DNA from: Prorocentrum cordatum | Lineage: Eukaryota > Sar > Dinophyceae > Prorocentrales > Prorocentraceae | Length of the DNA: 64,000 nucleotides | Assembly (NCBI GenBank): GCA_963575745.1 | Contig: CAUYUJ010018725.1 | Location: 26,001 to 90,000, forward strand | Reading direction: 5' to 3' | In this document: piece after piece, positions 39,905 to 48,112 of the stretch | Position numbering within the stretch: the stretch's first letter is position 1 | Layout of the letters: the number at the start of each line of letters is the position of its first letter | Made by a program: the position numbers and the translations under genes | The notes under the pieces: model-generated | What the model saw: only the letters and a program-made list of their open reading frames with translations | Told to the model about the DNA's origin: nothing | The model's database searches: none

Positions 39905-40413
39905 GACCGCCCGCCGCTCATCCTGGAGAGACTTCTCAATGGTTTTCCAAGAGTGTTTGAAGGATTTGGGAGGCACCGCCTCTCCGGGCTTCCCATTGCC
40001 CAAGACGGCCCAAGAGGGCTCCAATACGGCCCAAGAGGACCCCCAGGGAAGCTCCAGAGGCTCCCGAGCCACGGTTCACTGTCTGTCGCAATCCAAGTCA
40101 GAACGCACCCAAGGGCGAGGTCGAGAGAGCAGCGGTGGCAGTACGGCGGGGACGTGTGCTGAGGAATGTGCCCCAGAGGCTTCAGACCATGGAGCATTCC
40201 TTGTCTGATGTGGGCGGTGGTGATATCCATGGCCAATCCACGACTGGAGTTCCACCAGCTCGCAGACTCTGGATTCCTTACCCAGTGGTTCCTTCTCCAA
40301 TGCCCTCGCCGTACCTTTCGTGGTGCCCCCCCCCCCCCCCGAGGTGGCGCTGCTCGGGCCGCTCGCGGCGCGGGACGGCCTGCCCCCGTGGCGCGGGGCT
40401 CGCAGGAGCCGAA
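39905..40413. other. Downstream of the PPR gene; contains family T fragment
   Basis: About 40060-40140 carries AAGTCAGAACGCACCCAAGGGCG and AGCAGCGGTGGCAGTACGG, a weak family T match. No further gene. Confidence 0.4.
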
Positions 40414-40490
40414 GCACAGCGGGGGCCCATGCCAACAAGCACCCTGCCTGCCTCCAGGGTGCCAAACCCTCCGAAGGGCTTAGGCGACCC

Positions 40491-40907
40491 GTCCTCCTCC
40501 TCCTCCTCCTCCCCTCCTCCTCCTCCTCCTCCTCCTCCTCCTCCTCCCCTCCTCCCTCCTCCTTCCCCTCTTCCTCCTCCTCCTTCCTCCTCTTCTCCCT
40601 CTCCTCTCCTCCTCTCCTCCTCCTCTCCTCCTCCTCCTCCTCCTCCTCCTCCTCCTCCTCCTCCTCCCTCCCTCCTCCTCCACCCTCCTCCTCCTCCTCC
40701 TCCTCCTCCTCCTCCTCCTCCTCCTCCTCCCTCTCCTCCTTCCCCTCCCCCTCTTCCCCACCCTCCTCCCTCCTCCTCCCTCCTCCTCCTCCTCCTCCTT
40801 CCATCCCTCCTCTTCCCCTCCTCCTCCTCCTCCTCCTCTTCCTCCTCCTCCTCCCTTCTCCTCCTCCTCCTCCTCGTCTTTCTCCTCTTCCTCCTCCTTC
40901 TCCTCCT
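40491..40907 (+). repeat. TCC microsatellite upstream of the spliced leader
   Basis: Over 400 bp of TCC/TTCC. It directly precedes the DinoSL copy and would make a strong polypyrimidine tract for trans-splicing at the AG inside the leader (TCCGTAG|CC). Open frames are poly-Ser/Pro or antisense poly-Glu/Arg. Confidence 0.85.
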
Positions 40908-40944
40908 TCCGTAGCCATTTTGGCTCAAGCCATTTTGGCTCAAG
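40908..40944 (+). other. DinoSL sequence plus truncated second DinoSL (tandem relics)
   Basis: 40908-40929 matches the 22-nt dinoflagellate spliced leader without mismatch (TCCGTAGCC...GGCTCAAG). 40930-40944 is CCATTTTGGCTCAAG, a leader cut exactly after its internal AG. TCCGTAG follows again at 40945-40951, possibly part of a third. No GT donor follows, so this is not an SL RNA gene. It is the known signature of mRNA that was trans-spliced, reverse-transcribed into the genome, transcribed and trans-spliced again. Confidence 0.93.
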
Positions 40945-41122
40945 TCCGTAGCGGGAGGCTCAGCGACTTGAGGGTGGCAAGGGGGAGGTGCGCCCCCACC
41001 TGCGATCCCTGGGCCTTCGTCCAGGTTTTTTTCACACACGGCCTCACGGCCACTCCGCGAGTGTACCTGGTGCCTCACTGGCACAACATCTTCCCGTTCT
41101 GGGTGAGCTCCTGGAGGAGCCC

Positions 41123-42274
41123 ATGGGCAAGGATGCCGCCAAAGGCTACCTTTCTTGCTCAAGCTGCTGTTACCGCTGGAACTGGAAGTCGCGTGACTGT
41201 TGCTTCTCCTGTGGCAATGCGTTGGTCCCCTCGTCGCCGATGCCGTGGCGCCAGGCCAAAGGAGTTTGGTCGCCTGGCGATGATGGTGGTGGCCAACAAG
41301 GGCCCGCGCACCCGCCAGGGACCTGGGCACCCAGCCGCCTGGAGGCACCGAAGGTTTCGACGCCACCGCAGCGAGGGGCGGCCCCGCAACCGACAGTGGC
41401 GGAGATCCTCAAGCAGCTCCAGCAGCATGTCAAGGCGGACGCATGTGCGCAGGAGCTGCAGGCCTTGGTCAGGGTTGTGGCGCCGCCCGCGCCTGCGCAG
41501 CCAGCCCGCGAGCCGCTGTTGGAGGAGACCATCAGTGCGAAGGGAGTGGCGTGCAGGAGGGCGGAGAAGGCCCTGGAGCATGCGGTCCGCCAGGAGGATG
41601 AGGCGCGGCGCTGGCTGGCGGAGTGCAGCCAGAAGACCCAGGAGGCGGCAGTTTGGGCGGTGCAGGCCAAGACTGCCTGGCAAGAGGGGCTCAAGGTCGA
41701 GCTGCAGAAGGCCCGTGGCTCGACGCCTGGTGCGGGGCCTCCGCCAGATGCGGTGCATATGCCGACTGGCTCCCAGATCAACCTGTCGCAGTTGCTGGGG
41801 GAGGAGAGTGGCTTCGAAGGCGTGGAGATCGTGGACGGCGAGGCTCTCGACCTCAGCGAGCTCGAGATTGAAGACGAGGACAAGCAGCGGTGGCTTGCCC
41901 TCAAAAGCAACATGGCGGCGGAGATCCAGAAGGCAATTGTTGCTGCCATCGGGCCCAGCGCTGACAACATTCAGCGGCTCAGAGCTGAAGCCAGAGACAT
42001 GCGGAAACGCTTGTCGGCCAAGCGTGCCCGCCAGTCCGGCCGTGGCGATGGCACCAGTGCCGCCGCCGCCGCCCAGCCTGGGACGCCACCCGCATCGGCG
42101 CCTGGGGCTCCTCCTGCGGCTGGTGCTGCCGTGTCTGGTGCTGAGTTTGCAGTGCCTGAGTCGGCGGCCACGACACCCTCGGGGGGAGCCGACACTCCCA
42201 GCACCCAGGAGCTGCAAGCTGCTGTCGAAGCGGCAAGAGCCAAGCTGGCCGAGGGCAGTGGGTCGGGCCTCTAG
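41123..42274 (+). CDS. ORF1 of DinoSL-headed element: zinc finger plus coiled-coil protein
   Basis: The start chosen is the first ATG after the spliced leader; there is no other ATG in the 178-nt leader region. The 383-residue product has an N-terminal C-x2-C-x4-N-x6-C-x2-C finger (C12, C15, C27, C30), close to the RanBP2-type zinc ribbon, which in known proteins binds RNA or ubiquitin. A long helical, charged middle (about residues 90-330) looks coiled-coil, and the C-terminal quarter is Ala/Pro/Gly/Thr rich. This layout (nucleic-acid-binding motif plus coiled coil, ahead of an endonuclease ORF) resembles LINE ORF1 chaperones. It could instead be a host protein captured as a retrocopy. It ends at TAG 42272. 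Confidence 0.6.
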   Translation: MGKDAAKGYLSCSSCCYRWNWKSRDCCFSCGNALVPSSPMPWRQAKGVWSPGDDGGGQQGPAHPPGTWAPSRLEAPKVSTPPQRGAAPQPTVAEILKQLQQHVKADACAQELQALVRVVAPPAPAQPAREPLLEETISAKGVACRRAEKALEHAVRQEDEARRWLAECSQKTQEAAVWAVQAKTAWQEGLKVELQKARGSTPGAGPPPDAVHMPTGSQINLSQLLGEESGFEGVEIVDGEALDLSELEIEDEDKQRWLALKSNMAAEIQKAIVAAIGPSADNIQRLRAEARDMRKRLSAKRARQSGRGDGTSAAAAAQPGTPPASAPGAPPAAGAAVSGAEFAVPESAATTPSGGADTPSTQELQAAVEAARAKLAEGSGSGL

Positions 42275-42289
42275 GGCTCAGCAGCTGTC

Positions 42290-43260
42290 AGGCAGGTGGC
42301 GCGCGGTTTTTTTCGGGGCTGGCGGCCCCTGGGGAGCCCGTGGAAAGGCTGGTAAATTATTTGGTCGATTGGGGCTGCAGACGTGCAGGTGGTCGAAGCC
42401 CCAAGGTGGAGCGGCCTTGCCCCCTCACCGCATGCGAGGCGGTGGCGCGCTGGTTTTTCGGGGCTGGCGGTCCTTGGGGAGCCCATGGAAGGGCAGACCC
42501 TAAAGGCAGGCAGCGGGTCCTTGATCGATGCCGCAGACGTGCGGGTGGTCGATGCCTTCGATCGGATCCAGCCTCCACCTTGGGCTGCAGACGTGCAGGT
42601 GGTCGAAGCCCCAAGGTGGAGCGGCCTTGCCCCCTCGCCGCATGCGAGGCGGTGGCGCGCTGGTTTTTCGGGGCTGGCGGTCCTTGGGGAGCCCATGGAA
42701 GGGCAGACCCTAAAGGCAGGCAGCGGGTCCTTGATCGATGCCGCAGACGTGCGGGTGGTCGATGCCTTCGATCGGATCCAGCCTCCACCTTGGGCTGCAG
42801 ACGCGCAGGTGGTCGATGCCCCAAGTTGGAGCGGCCTAGCCCCCACGCTGCATACGAGGCGGTGGCGCGCTGGTTATTCGGGGCTGGCGGTCCCTGGGGA
42901 GCCCGTGGAAGGGCAGACCCTAAAGGCAGGCAGCGGGTCTTGGATTGGAGCCGCAGACGAGTGGGTGGCCGATGCCTTCGATCAGACTCAGCCGCCACCC
43001 TGGGCTGCTGACGTGCAGGCGGTCGATGCCCCAGCGTGGGGCGGCCTTGCCCCCTCGCAGCAGCGGAGGCGGCGGCGCGCAGGAGGTTCGGGGCTGGTGG
43101 CCCCTGGGGAGCCCGCTGGAGGGCAGACCCTAAAGGACGGCAGCGGGTCTTGGATCGATGCCGCAGACGTGCGGGTGGCCGAAGCTTTCGATCAGACCCA
43201 GCCTCCTTCCTGGGCTGCAGACGCGCAGATGGTTGATGCCCCAGGTCGGAGAGGCCCTCC
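42290..43260 (+). repeat. In-frame 210-bp tandem repeat, about 4.4 copies
   Basis: GGGGCTGGCGG recurs at 42316, 42461, 42671, 42881 and (variant) 43091. The last four are spaced exactly 210 bp; the first has lost 65 bp. Copies 2 and 3 are nearly identical over the unit. 210 is a multiple of three, so the array encodes 70-residue repeats within ORF2. Confidence 0.88.
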
Positions 43261-45682
43261 ACCCACATCTCGGAGATTGGATTTCCAGCTGGTCAACTAC
43301 AACAGCAGTTCGTGGTCGACCGCTCAGAATCACATGGGAAGGGCCTCGAACGAGAAAGATTGTGTGCTCGATGCCTTATTAAATCAAGAACATAGGCTGG
43401 AACTGGAACAGTTAAAAGCGGCTCGCAGTCGGGGCCACACGGCTGGATACATGTCATGGTTCGCGGAAGCGGCGCGAACGGGAGCGGGGCGCCGAGAGAC
43501 GTCTGGAAGGACGGCCCTCGCAGGTAAGGTTCATTTTGGCAGCAACGGGCATGGGCAGAGCAGCTACTCTGAGAGGCTCTGCATTGTCAAGGTCATGTTG
43601 CACCATTCCTTCCCGTCCATTTTTGTTTCAGTGCACGGCCACACCGCGCTTGGGCGCTCAGGCGCCAACCTTGCGTTTGTAGAGGAGCTTAGGGAAGCGG
43701 TGGCCTTGGTGGGCTGCCCGTTTGTTCTAGGAGCAGACTGGAACATCGATGCGGAGCAGCTGACTACATCCCAATGGGCAGTTCTCCTGGGGGCGACAGT
43801 GGTCAGGCCCCCAGGAGAGTCGAGCCGCAGTAACGGGTGCGACTTTTTTGAGGTCGGCCGCGGTCTCGAATTTCATGGTAGAGAGTGCATTGAGCAGCCT
43901 AACGCGCCAGTTGGGCCTCATTCTGCTGTTGTGCTTCAATTCAAGCAGGTGGCCGGGCAGGCCAATGCTTGGCCGCGAGCGGCGCCTCGTAGTTTCCCGT
44001 TGCCCAAGGATGAAGAGGAGAAGGCCCGCATGCAGTGGGGCCCCAGCCAGCAGTCGCCCCTATTTGACTGGGCTTCGCTCTCGCCCCAACCAGCGATGGA
44101 GCAGGTGTTCGGCGCTGCCGAGTTGACCCGCGGTCGCCCCCATGAGCTTGATGACAAGCAGTTTTGCGGCGGAGCCAAGGGCTGCCAAATTCAGGCAGGG
44201 CCGATAGAAGCAGCGTGGGGTCGGGAGCTGCACAGGCGTTCCCTTCCTGGGACCCAACGCTGGTTGTCTTTGAGGCGTTTGACCTTAGTGGATCTGAAGG
44301 CGGCGACAGACGGCAGACGGCGGCGCCTGCTTGACTCGGCCAGGCCGCTGCAGGACCTGCTGGTGGAGGTTGAGGAACCTCGGCTCGCGGGACTGACGGT
44401 GGCTGAACTTTTTCAAGGCCTAGGGGGTCCCAGTAGCGTAGGCTTTGTGAATCCCTTTCAGTGTGCAGTGGACAGTAGAGTGCAGCAGGAGGCGGCGGAA
44501 GGCCGAAAGAGATGGACAACGTGGGCTCGGTCGGCGGTCGGGCGTCGAGGTCGGGGGGCTCACAAATGCTCGAAAGGCCCCGCTCAGCCTCCTTTGCAAG
44601 TCCTTGAGGACGAGGATCTCACTGTGCCAGTAAGAGGTCCCAGGCCGCTTGTCGGGCAGGCGGGACTCGTTCGCACTTTGCGTGATTGGGAGCTCAAGGT
44701 TGAAGGACAAGCGGCGCCTCTTTGGAAAGAAACGTTCCATGAAGGAGCGCCCGATCTGGTAAGTTTCTGTAAGGTGGCGGCCCACACGGCGGTGACTGTG
44801 ATGCGCGAAGGGCGTATCAGGCACTGTGAGTGGGAGGGCAGTGCCGAAGCCGATCGACTTTCGGATTTAAGTGCTGAGCCATGCGGTTGCCCGTCCAATG
44901 TTGTCATGATGTCCAAAGGCATGCTCCAGGTCGCACGCCTTTTCCTGCAGTCCATGTGCAGGGCTGAAGCCCCATGTGTGCAGGAAGGCAGGTTGGGCAA
45001 TGTCGGAGTCCAGGGGCTCACAGAGATCTCCCTGGAAGGGAGATCCGACTTTGAGGAGGCTCTTGAGGCGGTGTGGTGGCGGGGGGTGGGTGGTGCTGAT
45101 TGTGCTGCTGCTCCTGCTCCTCCTCCCGACGCTCCTCAACTGTCCTCGAGACCTCCATCAGAGCCCTTGGCGCCCGTGCTGCTGGCGATGGCAGAGGGTG
45201 CCCGTCAGGCCCCTGCTTTCATCGGAGGGCTTGGTTTGCTGCAGCTAGCGGATGAGGATAAACAGCCTCCCATTCTTTTTGGTTCGACCTACGGAGAGTA
45301 TGCCACGGTGTCTGCGGGATCCAGAGGCCTGCGTCAGGGCTGTGGAGGGTCCCAGCAGACCTTGGCTGACCTAGGCAGGAAGAGCTCTTGGGCAGTCAGC
45401 AAGGACAAGCACCCCAGCAGGTCTCTCAAACTGGGCTCCTGGCTTTCTCCTGGGGCTTGGGCGCGAGAGCTGGTGGGGGGGGTCTCGGAGCCCAAGAAGG
45501 CCCAGATGGGAGATGTTGGGGTGGCCAGAGCCACTTCGGACCATCATGCACGTGCAGGTTTGTGCCTGGCCGATGTCCTGCAAGCGTTCGGGCCTAATGA
45601 GTTCGAAGCCGCTGAGTTGGGACTGAGGCGATGTAAACGAGGCCCAGACAATGATCTGGAGGAGGAAGAACTGGGCGGTTAG
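42485..45682 (+). CDS. ORF2 of DinoSL-headed element: 70-residue repeats plus EEP endonuclease, no RT
   Basis: In the same frame as ORF1, separated by TAG 42272 and TAA 42353; the frame is open from 42356 and the first ATG is 42485 (about 1065 residues). The N-terminal quarter is a run of 70-residue repeats. Then comes an endonuclease/exonuclease/phosphatase-like domain: LLNQEHRL, GADWN (D418, N420), GCDFF (D453) and PHSA (H479, with Pro where the usual Asp precedes His). The remaining 580 residues show no reverse transcriptase motif, no YVDD-like box and no RNase H. So the unit looks like a LINE-derived or LINE-parasitic transcript carrying only the nicking domain. The product may also be translated by stop readthrough or frameshift from ORF1. 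Confidence 0.6.
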   Translation: MEGQTLKAGSGSLIDAADVRVVDAFDRIQPPPWAADVQVVEAPRWSGLAPSPHARRWRAGFSGLAVLGEPMEGQTLKAGSGSLIDAADVRVVDAFDRIQPPPWAADAQVVDAPSWSGLAPTLHTRRWRAGYSGLAVPGEPVEGQTLKAGSGSWIGAADEWVADAFDQTQPPPWAADVQAVDAPAWGGLAPSQQRRRRRAGGSGLVAPGEPAGGQTLKDGSGSWIDAADVRVAEAFDQTQPPSWAADAQMVDAPGRRGPPPTSRRLDFQLVNYNSSSWSTAQNHMGRASNEKDCVLDALLNQEHRLELEQLKAARSRGHTAGYMSWFAEAARTGAGRRETSGRTALAGKVHFGSNGHGQSSYSERLCIVKVMLHHSFPSIFVSVHGHTALGRSGANLAFVEELREAVALVGCPFVLGADWNIDAEQLTTSQWAVLLGATVVRPPGESSRSNGCDFFEVGRGLEFHGRECIEQPNAPVGPHSAVVLQFKQVAGQANAWPRAAPRSFPLPKDEEEKARMQWGPSQQSPLFDWASLSPQPAMEQVFGAAELTRGRPHELDDKQFCGGAKGCQIQAGPIEAAWGRELHRRSLPGTQRWLSLRRLTLVDLKAATDGRRRRLLDSARPLQDLLVEVEEPRLAGLTVAELFQGLGGPSSVGFVNPFQCAVDSRVQQEAAEGRKRWTTWARSAVGRRGRGAHKCSKGPAQPPLQVLEDEDLTVPVRGPRPLVGQAGLVRTLRDWELKVEGQAAPLWKETFHEGAPDLVSFCKVAAHTAVTVMREGRIRHCEWEGSAEADRLSDLSAEPCGCPSNVVMMSKGMLQVARLFLQSMCRAEAPCVQEGRLGNVGVQGLTEISLEGRSDFEEALEAVWWRGVGGADCAAAPAPPPDAPQLSSRPPSEPLAPVLLAMAEGARQAPAFIGGLGLLQLADEDKQPPILFGSTYGEYATVSAGSRGLRQGCGGSQQTLADLGRKSSWAVSKDKHPSRSLKLGSWLSPGAWARELVGGVSEPKKAQMGDVGVARATSDHHARAGLCLADVLQAFGPNEFEAAELGLRRCKRGPDNDLEEEELGG

Positions 45683-45709
45683 ATACCCAGGGGGGGCCCT
45701 GTCGCTGGC

Positions 45710-45740
45710 CCCTGGCAGGTCATGGGCCTTCCTGCCAGGG
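45710..45740 (+). other. Perfect 10-bp stem-loop just after ORF2
   Basis: CCCTGGCAGG, an 11-base loop, then CCTGCCAGGG. It lies 27 bp after the ORF2 stop. LINE 3' ends often carry a hairpin recognised by their RT; a role as such a 3' signal is inference. Confidence 0.55.
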
Positions 45741-45828
45741 TGACAAAAAGTTCCCCCCTGATGGGCCCCCCTGGGTTCTTTGGACCGTCGGACTTCCTCC
45801 CCCCCCTTTCCCCTCAGTGGCGTGCGAT

Positions 45829-46028
45829 CCTCCTTCTCCTCCTCCTCTTTCTCCCTCTCTTCCTCCTCCTCCTCCTCCTCCTCCTCCTCCTCCTCCTCCT
45901 CCTCCTCCTCCCTCTCCTCCTCCCCCTCCCCCTCTTCCACCTCCTCCTCCGCCTCCCTCCTCCTCCTCCTCCTCCTCCTGCTCCTCCCTCCTCCTCCTCC
46001 TCCTCCTCCTCCTCCTCCTCCTCCTCCT
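45829..46028 (+). repeat. TCC microsatellite downstream of the retroposed unit
   Basis: About 200 bp of TCC, the right-hand counterpart of the 40491-40907 tract in the same orientation. Confidence 0.85.
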
Positions 46029-46200
46029 GGGGTCGCTTACGGCCCCGGGGGAAACCGTGCAGGGTGCCCTGGGTTTCTTGGTTTTCGATGGTTTTGCTGT
46101 GTAAGGCGTGACGTTCCCGCACCAAAAAGCGAGGGACGCCCTTGGGTCTCAGGGTTGGGTTTCTTGTGGAAGGCTTCTTGTGGTCGGGCCCCCACTGTAG

Positions 46201-46787
46201 ACAATCTGCCACCACTTGCGAATCCTACCACTACGGGTCCGTTCGACGCTGGGAAGGTTCACTTGGCTCTGCAGACATCCTGAATTTCCCAGCCCCAGCC
46301 GGTTTTTCAAAAAGCTGGCCTGCAGGGCTTAGTGGGCTTTGGAAACGACAGGGCCGTTTTTGTTACTGGTTCCGTTTTGCCGTTTTTGTTTCTGGTTTCG
46401 ACGCCGTTTGTTTGCTTGTTCGGTCGCCGTTTGTTTACCGATCCCAGTTCCAGGTCCAATCCCTGAGCCTTTCTTTGTATGTTGCCGGTCGCCTTTTTAT
46501 TCCCCCGCTACTCATTTTAAAGATATGTTTTTTTTTTGAAGCGGTGAAGACACTGCCTTGCCGTTTTTGGGGCCCACTAATAGATGCAGGGAGGGATTAG
46601 GGTTCGCACGTGGTTGCTTACAAGAGACGCCAGTCATTTTTTGAAGGGCCGCGCAACTTGCTCGGATCGGCGCCAGGGGCCCCCCTCTTCATCATTAGCG
46701 CGCTGTGCTCCGAGACCTCTGCCAGCTTTGCTGCCGTGGATCTGGCTGGTGTTGCCACTGCTTCTCGTGCGGAACGTGCTTTCACAC
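46201..46787. other. Intergenic, no recognised gene
   Basis: Moderate-GC sequence with CCGTTTTTGTT-type short repeats near 46350-46440. No supported gene. Confidence 0.3.
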
Positions 46788-46905
46788 GGCGGCGGCATTG
46801 GATAAGGAACGTCTTCCTGGGGCCCAGACCTTGGCGCATCCCTTCTTGTTTCAAGGCGAGGTGGGTGGCCCACGTTTGGCCGCCCTTCCGTCGTGAGACC
46901 CTGGA
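46788..46905 (+). repeat. Coding-like dispersed repeat, family Q copy 1
   Basis: One frame reads LDKERLPGAQTLAHPFLFQG; the copy at 47888-48003 reads FDKERLPWAQTLAHSFLLHG at the same relative frame. The two are about 75-80% identical in DNA. Origin is unknown; it could be an old exon or a retroelement fragment. Confidence 0.5.
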
Positions 46906-47690
46906 CTCCTCATCCAAGGCATATCCTTGAATGTCCAAGACCTCCGCCGCATTTGGGGTCGACGTCGGGGCGATTTCGCAGCACCCCGCGGCTGCGGGTA
47001 AGTGTAAGTGGGCGGGTCGCGGGCCGTATCGCGAGCGAGTCGTGGGTTGGTCGCGGCATGGGGCGCGGGGTGGGCCACCGCACGGGGCGCCGTGTGGGGG
47101 ACGACGACCACGACAACGCAGCAAGCCACCGACAGGCAGACGCTGGCGCCGGGCCACGGGACGTTCCACCCCGCCAGGGGCTCGTCGTTTCGACCCCTCC
47201 GGTTCCATGCGACCTCGGATTCCGCTTCGATTCCACGGCGGGCTCCGATGTGGCATCTGATTTCTCACTGGATGCTGCTGGCCTGCCGATGTGCGCCGAT
47301 GCGACTCTCCACGGCCTGTGGAGGCACCCCCCTGTGTTGGTGTTGGTGCCCGTTCCCAGGCCTCCAACCTCACCCTGCAGGAGGTTATCGTTGCTATCTT
47401 TGTTGTCGTCAGTTCCCCAATCAGTGCTTGCACTGAAGGGGTCCAAACGGAGATTGAAAGATGTGGCGAAAGTGTCCCGCCGATTCCGGTGGCCGGTTGG
47501 GTTCCCGGGTTCCCGGTTCCCGGTTCCCCGGTTCTTGGTTATTGGTTCCGGGCCTATTTCGGGAGAGTTCCAGGTTCCGGGGTTCCTGGTCGACCTCCTA
47601 ATCAAACCATCCGTTGATTAGTGTTTTATCTCTGATCTACGTATCGTTGCCCTTATGAGGGTAACGCACCGTGACATAGACATAACAATT
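46906..47690. other. Intergenic; GGGTCGCGGG and GGTTCCCGG short repeats
   Basis: 46980-47115 resembles the left minisatellite at 7850-7965 and the GCAGCACCCCGC block at 8289. 47500-47585 is a GGTTCC(C)GG minisatellite. No gene is supported. Confidence 0.4.
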
Positions 47691-47779
47691 CGGAGGTCCG
47701 CGCGGATTTCTCGGATCCGCGCTGGACCCCCCTTGGCGGCGCCTCCGGCGCCGATCCGATATATCCGCGCGGACCTCCG
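47691..47779 (-). mobile_element. Perfect 16-bp TIR hairpin element, family R copy 2
   Basis: CGGAGGTCCGCGCGGA at 47691 and its exact complement ending at 47779 bracket 57 bp that contain the palindrome GGCGCCTCCGGCGCC. The reverse complement matches 30910-31016. Confidence 0.7.
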
Positions 47780-47887
47780 TTTTTTTGTTTCTGTCGCCAG
47801 CCGTTCCCCTAGTTGTCGTTATCATTATCGTTGATATCGTTATCACTGTAATCGTTGTTACTATCACCGTTGTTACCGTTATCGTTG
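47780..47887. repeat. GTTATC short repeats
   Basis: Runs of GTTATCATTATCGTT and GTTACCGTTATC, an AT-richer microsatellite. Confidence 0.6.
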
Positions 47888-48003
47888 GTACGGCGGCGGT
47901 ATTCGATAAGGAACGTCTTCCTTGGGCCCAGACCCTGGCGCATTCCTTCTTGTTGCACGGCGCGGTGAGCGGTCCACGTTTGGCCCAGACCTCCGACGTC
48001 GTG
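47888..48003 (+). repeat. Coding-like dispersed repeat, family Q copy 2
   Basis: GATAAGGAACGTCTTCCT, GGGCCCAGACC and CATTCCTTCTTGTTGCACGG parallel 46788-46905, with conserved peptide frame. Confidence 0.5.
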
Positions 48004-48009
48004 ATTTTT

Positions 48010-48112
48010 TCAAGACGGGGTCCCCGGAAGTCTCGACCCATTCCCCAGGACCGGTTTTTCATTCTGCATCGTTTTTTGACGGTCCCGGGGCCCGGCGAGG
48101 GCCCCTATCAAG
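48010..48112 (-). repeat. Dispersed repeat, family U copy 2
   Basis: CCCCAGGACCGG, CATTCTGCATCGTTTTTTGACG and GTCCCGGGGCCC follow the family U order (see 10441, 49420, 49725). Confidence 0.5.

Larger units (their letters stand above)
40464..46059 (+). mobile_element. Nested insertion bracketed by 9-bp duplication, carrying a DinoSL-headed LINE-like unit
   Basis: The outer ends (CCGAAGGGCTTAGGCGACCC on the left; GGGTCGCTTACGGCCCCGGG on the right) are roughly inverted, suggesting an outer TIR element with a TCC tract. Into that tract a retroposed unit (about 40908 to about 45800) seems to have inserted, because TCC repeat flanks it on both sides (40491-40907 and 45829-46028). The layered order is inference; the 9-bp duplication and the two TCC flanks are seen directly. 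Confidence 0.6.
40414..46200 (+). mobile_element. Family F TIR element, copy 3, split by a 5.6-kb insertion
   Basis: The left part (GCACAGCGGGGGCCCATGCC ... TGCCTCCAGGGTGCC) ends at 40463. The right part (CAGGGTGCCCTGGGTTTCTTGG ... GGTCGGGCCCCCACTGTAG) starts at 46060. CAGGGTGCC is present at both junctions (40455-40463 and 46060-46068). The uninterrupted copy at 17491 has CAGGGAGCC once at this place. Confidence 0.7.

Noticed and set aside
38684-40072. 462-codon minus-strand ORF opposite the PPR gene
   Set aside because: Shadow of a high-GC coding sequence; no domain, while the plus strand has clear PPR periodicity.
40908-40944. SL RNA gene
   Set aside because: An SL RNA gene would have a GT donor after CAAG and an Sm-like site downstream. 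Here a second truncated leader follows, so it is a retroposition relic.
40320-42503. 727-codon ORF overlapping the DinoSL unit
   Set aside because: It starts in the TCC repeat, crosses the spliced leader, and is in a different frame from ORF1, which begins at the first ATG after the leader and has the zinc finger.
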